This document shows, piece after piece, positions 1 through 3,575 of a DNA stretch of 9,204 bases. The first letter of the stretch is position 1, and each line of letters starts with the position of its first letter. Both the position numbers and the translations under genes were made by a program. The stretch is from Candidatus Nitrosopumilus sp. (GTDB taxonomy: Archaea; Thermoproteota; Nitrososphaeria; Nitrososphaerales; Nitrosopumilaceae), in the NCBI GenBank assembly GCA_029880665.1, contig JAOUNZ010000031.1, positions 1-9,204 on the forward strand, read 5' to 3'. Under the pieces are notes generated by a model. The model was not told the DNA's origin and did not search any database. It saw nothing but the letters and a program-made list of their open reading frames with translations.

Positions 1-2
1 AC

Positions 3-1097
3 GGGGTGCGGGTGCGGACGTCGGTCACGCCTCCGGCGGCGGCACCGGTGGTGACGGATTACCTGGTGGACACGTCGGGAGCGTTGAGCCACGTGGTGGC
101 GGAGACGGACGCGACGGGCGAGCTGCAGGCGTACTACGTGCGCGGGGACGACCTGCTGGCGGTGGTGCGGCCCGTGGGCCTGATGTACGCGAGCCGGTGG
201 TACCACGCGGACGGGCTGGGCTCGGTGCGCCGGCTGACCGACGAGACGGGTGCGGTGACGGACACGTACACGTACAGCGCCTTCGGCGAACGGCTCGAAC
301 ACACCGGCACGGACCCGCAGCCGTACGCCTTCACGGGCGAACCGCTGGACCTGAACGTCGGGTGGCAGTACCACAGGGCACGGTGGATGGATCCGGGGGT
401 GGGAAGGTTTGCCGGGATGGATCCGTTTGAAGGAACTACCGATGCCCCGCTCAGTCTTCACAAGTACGGTTACGCGGCGCAACAGCCCGTTACTCGAGTT
501 GATCCCACCGGATTGTTCGGTGCGTTCAGCATTGGAGCAATGGCTGTGGTCGTTGCCCTGATTCCCGGAGGCGGGAGCGTTCCGGTGTGGACCCCTCCAA
601 ATAGCGGGTATCTCAGCAGAAGACTTGAAGGATGGTACAAGGCGCGCTTCGACGACGGCCTGGCAGCCCTGTCGCGCGCTGGCTATGGGACAGAAGCGTC
701 GTTTCTTGCAGCCCGAGAAAGAGAAGGACGCGTCAACGAAGCAGGGGCTACGAGCTGCCTGGGCATACCTGCATTCGCTTGCACCTACTTCGGTCGGTAT
801 GAGATGTTCTTGACCAGCGTGTACTTCAATGGTACCTCAACCGCGCTCGAACGGGCTTTCGTCCTTCACCACGAATACCCGCATTGGTTTGGCAGGGGAG
901 AACATGCGGCTTACAGCAAAACGTGGCCGCACAAGAAGGCCTTCGGATGGGGTACAACTGAGGCACCTAACGCCTTCTGGCGTGACATGACGACCTTGGC
1001 GCGGGACCACACCAACACGTTTCCATGGCAACTCGGTGTGGTTACCCAGGAGGAATGGGACTACGCGACCGGAGCCAGATCAGGCCCCATGCCGTGA
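3..1097 (+). CDS. Rhs repeat-associated core protein, C-terminal part with metallopeptidase-like toxin tip (5' truncated by window)
   Basis: The frame is open to the window edge, so the true start lies upstream; residues are counted from the GTG at 6. Residues 18-140 are Rhs core with typical YD/GxxRxxTDETG and YSAFGE motifs, then QYHRARWMDPGVGRFAGMDP at 121-140. The core ends at P161-VTRV-DPTGL170, an exact match to the PxxxxDPxGL junction of Rhs proteins. The variable tip (171-363) starts with a short hydrophobic stretch (172-188). It then has H289-E-Y-P-H293 with G296, E299 and H300 following, an HExxHxxG zincin-like motif. By family knowledge the Rhs core forms a shell delivering a C-terminal toxin to competitors. 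I infer that this tip is a zinc metallopeptidase. G+C falls from about 75% in the core to markedly less in the tip, as expected for exchangeable tips. The delivery apparatus is not visible. Rhs assignment is sure; the toxin chemistry is a motif-based guess. Confidence 0.9.
   Translation, partial: GVRVRTSVTPPAAAPVVTDYLVDTSGALSHVVAETDATGELQAYYVRGDDLLAVVRPVGLMYASRWYHADGLGSVRRLTDETGAVTDTYTYSAFGERLEHTGTDPQPYAFTGEPLDLNVGWQYHRARWMDPGVGRFAGMDPFEGTTDAPLSLHKYGYAAQQPVTRVDPTGLFGAFSIGAMAVVVALIPGGGSVPVWTPPNSGYLSRRLEGWYKARFDDGLAALSRAGYGTEASFLAAREREGRVNEAGATSCLGIPAFACTYFGRYEMFLTSVYFNGTSTALERAFVLHHEYPHWFGRGEHAAYSKTWPHKKAFGWGTTEAPNAFWRDMTTLARDHTNTFPWQLGVVTQEEWDYATGARSGPMP
369..403. repeat. 35-bp perfect direct repeat within Rhs core, copy 1
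   Basis: From TACCACAGGGCACGG to GGGGGTGGG, identical to 8982-9016 and in the same reading frame of both Rhs genes (encoding YHRARWMDPGVG). Beyond the repeat the two cores are diverged, so conservation is patchy. Confidence 0.85.
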
Positions 1098-1555
1098 CGA
1101 GCCTACAGGTCACCTACGCTTCGGCGAGTATCTGGTCCGTACTGGCGTGGCTGCTTTGGCTCCTACTTCCACACCGAGGCTACTACACGGCCTTGCTTTG
1201 CGGACTTCTCCTCGCACCGGCGTATCTGGCGCTGAGCATTGAGCGAGGGCAAAGAGCAATGAAGACCTTTGTTGGAATTGCTCTCGGTCTGCTGACATTT
1301 ACAGGCATTGCGCCCGGTCTGGCTCCTGGTGAGTTGGTCTACATCAGCCTTCCACCGGGCGCCGCAACGTTGGCGACGCTACTGCCATTCAAAGAACAAG
1401 CGGATCGCCCGACGAAGGCCGCGCTGAGCGTGCGCGTTCAGTATGTGCTGACGCTGCTTGTTGGACTTGTCTGTGTGTCGCTGTTCGTTGTCTTGGCTAC
1501 TAGGGGCAAGTGGCTTTCCATTTTTGCAATCTTCAAAGCGTTTGGCCTATTCTGA
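1094..1555 (+). CDS. Small multi-spanning membrane protein, likely immunity protein for the upstream Rhs tip
   Basis: I do not recognise a named family. The proposed GTG start overlaps the Rhs stop in a GTGA arrangement, giving 153 residues. Four to five hydrophobic segments are visible: about residues 10-26, 31-48, 60-75, 83-98 and 118-137, with a short hydrophobic C-terminus. Charged residues are few and lie between segments. G+C is low (about 45-52% on individual 60-base lines), like the toxin tip and unlike the rest of the window, so tip and partner probably moved together. The position directly behind a polymorphic toxin tip is where cognate immunity genes lie. A membrane immunity protein would fit a toxin acting in the periplasm or at the membrane, but that is inference. 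ATG codons at 1025 and 1055 are alternative starts; AGGAGG at 1048-1053 is too close to the 1055 ATG to be a good ribosome site. Confidence 0.65.
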   Translation: MTSLQVTYASASIWSVLAWLLWLLLPHRGYYTALLCGLLLAPAYLALSIERGQRAMKTFVGIALGLLTFTGIAPGLAPGELVYISLPPGAATLATLLPFKEQADRPTKAALSVRVQYVLTLLVGLVCVSLFVVLATRGKWLSIFAIFKAFGLF

Positions 1556-1614
1556 AGGCAGCCTGTAGCCAGGCAAAGGGAGTTGGCGCAGCCTGGAAAG
1601 TGTCTCGGGCCGCC

Positions 1615-1646
1615 GGCCGTGGCCCGCCGGACCCGTGGCCACGGCC
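1615..1646. repeat. GC-rich inverted repeat, hairpin A
   Basis: GGCCGTGGCC (1615-1624) is exactly complementary to GGCCACGGCC (1637-1646), with a 12-nt loop. The right arm runs into CGGCCCACCTGTGAAG, which resembles the sequence after hairpin B at 2116-2155. It lies 60 bp beyond the immunity-gene stop and could also act as a weak transcription end, but no T-run follows. Confidence 0.5.
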
Positions 1647-1654
1647 CACCTGTG

Positions 1655-1702
1655 AAGCCCTGGCGCAGCCGACGACCGAACGACCGACGGACGCCAGGGC
1701 TT
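1655..1702. repeat. 11-bp inverted repeat with 26-nt loop
   Basis: AAGCCCTGGCG (1655-1665) pairs perfectly with CGCCAGGGCTT (1692-1702). The loop holds a GACGACCGAACGACCGACGG run of short direct repeats. It abuts the CATAAC/GTTATG palindrome at 1704-1718, giving two adjacent dyads. Confidence 0.55.
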
Positions 1703-1703
1703 G

Positions 1704-1718
1704 CATAACTCCGTTATG
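1704..1718. repeat. CATAAC-TCC-GTTATG palindrome
   Basis: Six-base arms flank a 3-bp centre in an otherwise GC-rich setting. The same CATAAC/GTTATG arms recur in the larger palindrome at 1893-1914. Candidate protein-binding site (regulator or recombinase); function not shown. Confidence 0.5.
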
Positions 1719-1892
1719 TAGGAGAGCGTCCGCACGATGAAGACGCGCTGCGGAACGCGCTGACGACCACGGGCGGGCGCGGGACCTGCGTGCGTACGTG
1801 GCCGGTCAAGCAGGTGCCGTGACCGACCGTGGCCCTTGCCGCGCAGCGCCACCGGCGCCGGCGCGTGCCCGCGGGCGGGAAGCGCCGTGCTG

Positions 1893-1914
1893 CCCATAAC
1901 GTGCACGTTATGGG
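1893..1914. repeat. Perfect 22-bp palindrome
   Basis: CCCATAACGTG (1893-1903) is followed immediately by its exact reverse complement (1904-1914). The symmetry is uninterrupted with an AT-rich outer part, typical of dimer-binding operators or recombinase sites rather than RNA hairpins, since no loop is available. It shares arms with 1704-1718. Confidence 0.65.
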
Positions 1915-1953
1915 GCGAGCGACCAACGGGAGCGAGTGGACAGCACGGGGACG

Positions 1954-2015
1954 CCGGCGTGCTTGCTGCTTCGTAGCCGTCCCTTAAGTGACCGGCCGTG
2001 CAGCAAGCGTGCCGG
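1954..2015. repeat. 16-bp stem including G-U wobble pairs
   Basis: GCTTGCTGC (1961-1969) pairs with GCAGCAAGC (2000-2008). The helix continues outward to 1954/2015 through two positions that pair only as G-U (1960 with 2009, 1959 with 2010) and then five Watson-Crick pairs. The 30-nt loop contains TCCCTTAAGTGA. Wobble pairs continuing a helix hint at a structure selected as RNA or single strand, but this is a single sequence. Confidence 0.45.
1980..1991. repeat. TCCCTTAAGTGA motif, copy 1
   Basis: Twelve-base word in the loop of the stem at 1954-2015. It is identical to 4751-4762 and matches 6228-6239 at 11 of 12 bases. AT-rich CTTAAG words are unexpected at this base composition. Confidence 0.35.
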
Positions 2016-2115
2016 GGCGCGACGCCCGCGGGCCGGCCCTGGCGTTCGTCCTTCGAGTCCGCCGACCCGCCACCGTACGCGGCCCCACGCAGCCGAGCGC
2101 CGGTTTGGTGACGCC

Positions 2116-2155
2116 GGCCGCGGCGGCGCGGCCGGGGTGACGTGGCGCCGCGGCC
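2116..2155. repeat. GC-rich inverted repeat, hairpin B
   Basis: GGCCGCGGCG (2116-2125) pairs with CGCCGCGGCC (2146-2155) across a 20-nt loop. CGGCCCACCTTGAA follows the right arm, close to CGGCCCACCTGTGAA after hairpin A about 510 bp upstream. The two look like diverged copies of one module. Confidence 0.5.
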
Positions 2156-2171
2156 CACCTTGAAAAGAACT

Positions 2172-2200
2172 TTCCCAGCTCACCGGTGAGGGCATGGGAA
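2172..2200 (-). terminator. Terminator-like hairpin downstream of the XRE gene
   Basis: Read leftward, the sequence forms TTCCCA...TGGGAA outer arms (2200-2195 with 2177-2172) around a perfect CTCACCGGTGAG palindrome (2190-2179), followed by AGTTCTTTTC. It sits about 85 nt beyond the regulator's stop codon. A stem plus T-rich tail fits a Rho-independent terminator, though the T-run is interrupted. Confidence 0.4.
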
Positions 2201-2270
2201 CAGACGGCCGATTCAAGGAACAAACGGCCGCTACAGGGAACAGACGGGCGATCTAGGGAATGGAATTCCG
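2196..2270. repeat. Tandem 20-bp direct repeats (iteron-like)
   Basis: Three consecutive 20-bp units begin at 2196, 2216 and 2236, all of the form RGGAACARACGGSCGMTNNA. The first is GGGAACAGACGGCCGATTCA. A degenerate fourth unit starts GGGAAT at 2256. Such arrays occur as replication-initiator iterons, as recombinase arm sites, and as multiple subterminal repeats of IS21-type insertion sequences. No IS21 transposase is present here. The position at the left flank of the candidate element favours a role at its end or origin (inference). Confidence 0.6.
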
Positions 2271-2284
2271 CTGTCTTGCGGAAG

Positions 2285-2629
2285 CTATCGGCTGCTGTGC
2301 CCGTGCTTCTCCAAGAAGGCATCGATGATCTGGAAAAGGACCCGCTGTTTCGAACGCGGTAGGGCCTGGATTCGCTCGAAGCGTCGAGGAAGGCGTGAGC
2401 GAGTTCTTTGTTTGCGCTCGGTGATGTCTCCGTCGAGGATCTCGGCAGGGGAAACATCGAGGGCGCGGGCGAGCTTGACGACTTGTTGCAGCGTCAGGCC
2501 TCTCACTCCGCGTTCAACCCCGGAGACGTTGGTGTGCTTGGTGCCGAGGATGTCGGCCAACTCGGCCTGGGTGAGTTCTCGGGCCTTCCGGATGGCCCGG
2601 AGCCGCTTCCCAATCTCCTTCTTCGACAT
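2285..2629 (-). CDS. XRE-family helix-turn-helix transcriptional regulator
   Basis: A 114-residue protein with a Cro/C1-type HTH at about residues 6-63 (RLRAIRKARELTQAELADIL, then a recognition helix near TNVSGVERG, then VVKLARALDVSPAEIL). A basic, possibly dimerising tail covers 70-114. The ATG at 2629 has AAAGGA about seven bases upstream on the coding strand, so I prefer it to the longer frame starting at 2719, whose extra 30 residues are not HTH-like. It is transcribed away from the primase operon, with a dyad and promoter-like boxes between them. This is the usual layout for an autoregulating repressor that silences a mobile element. G+C is lower than in the neighbouring operon. Confidence 0.9.
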   Translation of the reverse strand: MSKKEIGKRLRAIRKARELTQAELADILGTKHTNVSGVERGVRGLTLQQVVKLARALDVSPAEILDGDITERKQRTRSRLPRRFERIQALPRSKQRVLFQIIDAFLEKHGHSSR

Positions 2630-2703
2630 GACGATTTCCTTTGGTGGTCGTGGCAAGGGCACCTCTCTTGAGAAGGAGTATCTCTGGGTCGCGAAGTCTG
2701 CCC

Positions 2704-2732
2704 TTGACGTACTAATCAATCCAGATTAGATT
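2704..2732 (+). promoter_or_regulatory. Promoter-like boxes overlapping an 18-bp operator-like dyad
   Basis: TTGACG (2704-2709) and TAGATT (2727-2732) are separated by 17 bp, a plausible sigma70-type rightward promoter. CTAATC (2712-2717) and GATTAG (2724-2729) form a dyad with 6-bp spacing that sits between and over these boxes. Binding by the adjacent XRE protein would block the promoter. This is a direct sequence reading; the regulatory link is inferred. Confidence 0.5.
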
Positions 2733-2998
2733 ACGGTACGGGCTAAAAGATCAGGAGAGCCCCTTGACAGGCTTTCCGCCTTGAACGGTTTCTTTAACGG
2801 TTCGGGCGGCTGAGGAGCAGAGCAGAAAAGCGGACCGGACGTCGGGTGAATGTCTTGGCGGACCCCCGACGCCGGCCCTGGATCAGAGGAGAGCCGAAAC
2901 CCACCCTGACCAGCCCCACCTTACCCGACTCCCCTCGATCGAATCCAGCGGTCGCATGAACGGCCCGGCGGTGCAACGGCCGCCGGGGAGGAGGAACG
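2733..2998 (+). promoter_or_regulatory. Untranslated leader of the primase operon
   Basis: No gene is seen in this stretch. It holds a consensus TTGACA (2764-2769) without a good -10 at normal spacing, and two direct copies of AACGGTT (2784-2790 and 2796-2802). A 7-bp inverted repeat, CGTCGGG (2840-2846) with CCCGACG (2865-2871), could form a leader hairpin. It ends in a strong GGGGAGGAGGAA ribosome site just before the GTG at 2999. Confidence 0.4.
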
Positions 2999-3052
2999 GT
3001 GAGCAAAGACGTTTCCCACACAAAAACCCCCTTGGCGGCGGTGCAGCCGTGA
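2999..3052 (+). CDS. Short leader ORF, 17 codons
   Basis: The GTG at 2999 follows GGAGGAGGAA at good distance and encodes VSKDVSHTKTPLAAVQP, then TGA. The stop overlaps the ATG of the next gene as TGATG, a standard translational-coupling arrangement. The peptide resembles no known family. It may serve only to load ribosomes for the DUF5659-like gene. The alternative is that translation begins at the upstream ATG at 2956 in the frame of the next gene, but that ATG lacks a ribosome site. Confidence 0.4.
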   Translation: MSKDVSHTKTPLAAVQP

Positions 3053-3333
3053 TGGAGACCGACGACCTGTTTCTGGGTGCGTTCGGTCTGGTGCGCGGGG
3101 GCGAGCTGGTGGAGGTGGAGGTGCGCGGCCTCAACGGCCGTCCCGTGGCGGTCTTCCACATCGCCGGCCCGGACATGGACGACGTGGAACGCGAGTACCA
3201 CCAGGGCCACACCCGGGTGGACCTGCGCCTGTTGAAGTCGTCGGTGCGGCGCCTGAAGGACCGTGCCTTCGACGCCATTCGCAAGGAGGAAGGTAGCCAT
3301 GCCCAAGGGTCGCCGCTGTACCGCCGCCGTTAG
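3052..3333 (+). CDS. DUF5659-like small protein
   Basis: A 93-residue protein beginning METDDLFLGAFGLVRGGELV. It has a central beta-rich part (GRPVAVFHIAG, about 31-42), then YHQGHTRVDLRLLKSSVRRLKDRAF (about 50-74). The xSDLYLAAFLLAKG-type opening, a valine/phenylalanine strand and a late Y..G..xVxxRxLxxxxxxLK segment match my memory of DUF5659, a family of unknown function. I chose the ATG at 3052 because it is coupled to the leader stop (TGATG) and because the family motif starts at once. The 3' end overlaps the next gene by 35 bp, so the two are probably co-expressed. The last ~15 residues lie in the overlap and look unconstrained. Confidence 0.65.
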   Translation: METDDLFLGAFGLVRGGELVEVEVRGLNGRPVAVFHIAGPDMDDVEREYHQGHTRVDLRLLKSSVRRLKDRAFDAIRKEEGSHAQGSPLYRRR

Positions 3334-3550
3334 CTCCCAACCGTTGCCCGAGATCACGGTCCAGCAACGCTCCGTGAAGGTGGACCGCCTGTATCGCAGC
3401 ACGCCGGGTGGCCGCGAGGTCCTGGTGCCGCACCTGCGGCTGAAGGGCCTGTGGATGAAGGAGGCCGGCTTCGCCGTGGGCGAGTGTGTCCGTGTCGAGG
3501 TGGAGCACCACCGCCTGGTGCTGACCCCCATCGCTGCGGACGGCGACTGA
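3299..3550 (+). CDS. SymE-like (AbrB-fold) small protein
   Basis: An 83-residue protein. Residues about 26-78 read VKVDRLYRS...VPHLRLKGLWMKEAGFAVGECVRVEVEHHRLVLTPI (segments given), the pattern of the SymE family: a 'P.LRLxGxWLxxAGF..G..V.V.V..g.LvLT' core. SymE of E. coli is an SOS-induced protein with an AbrB-like fold, described as an RNA-interfering toxin and as a nucleoid-associated protein, and controlled by an antisense RNA. The ATG at 3299 has AAGGAGG nine bases upstream; the in-frame ATG at 3263 would only add unconserved residues. It lies between the DUF5659-like gene and the primase with 25 bp to the latter. Inside a replication operon a DNA-binding accessory role is as likely as toxicity. 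No antisense promoter could be identified. Confidence 0.7.
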   Translation: MPKGRRCTAAVSSQPLPEITVQQRSVKVDRLYRSTPGGREVLVPHLRLKGLWMKEAGFAVGECVRVEVEHHRLVLTPIAADGD

Positions 3551-3575
3551 GCCTTGTGGGAAGAGGAGAGGACAG

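Larger units (their letters stand above)
1556..2284. other. Gene-free, hairpin-dense intergenic region
   Basis: No open frame here looks like a protein: the long leftward frame at 1547-2158 is an Arg/Ala/Pro/Gly-rich shadow without domains. The stretch instead holds many inverted repeats, listed separately. These include GC-rich hairpins at 1615-1646 and 2116-2155, a long stem at 1655-1702, palindromes at 1704-1718 and 1893-1914, a stem with wobble pairs at 1954-2015, GGGCCGGCCC at 2030-2039, and tandem 20-bp repeats from 2196. The mobile element's left end, a replication origin or a structured RNA could all lie here. Nothing in the sequence alone decides among them. Confidence 0.6.

Noticed and set aside
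1561..1574. GCCTG-TAGC-CAGGC hairpin after the immunity gene as a terminator
   Set aside because: Only a 5-bp stem and no T-tract; too weak to annotate.
1547..2158. 203-codon leftward ORF across the intergenic region
   Set aside because: Arg/Ala/Pro/Gly-rich shadow composition, no domain, no ribosome site, and it runs through multiple hairpins.
1556..2284. CRISPR array or integron attC cassette array
   Set aside because: No regularly spaced identical repeats, and the CATAAC/GTTATG arms do not fit the attC consensus GTTRRRY/RYYYAAC.
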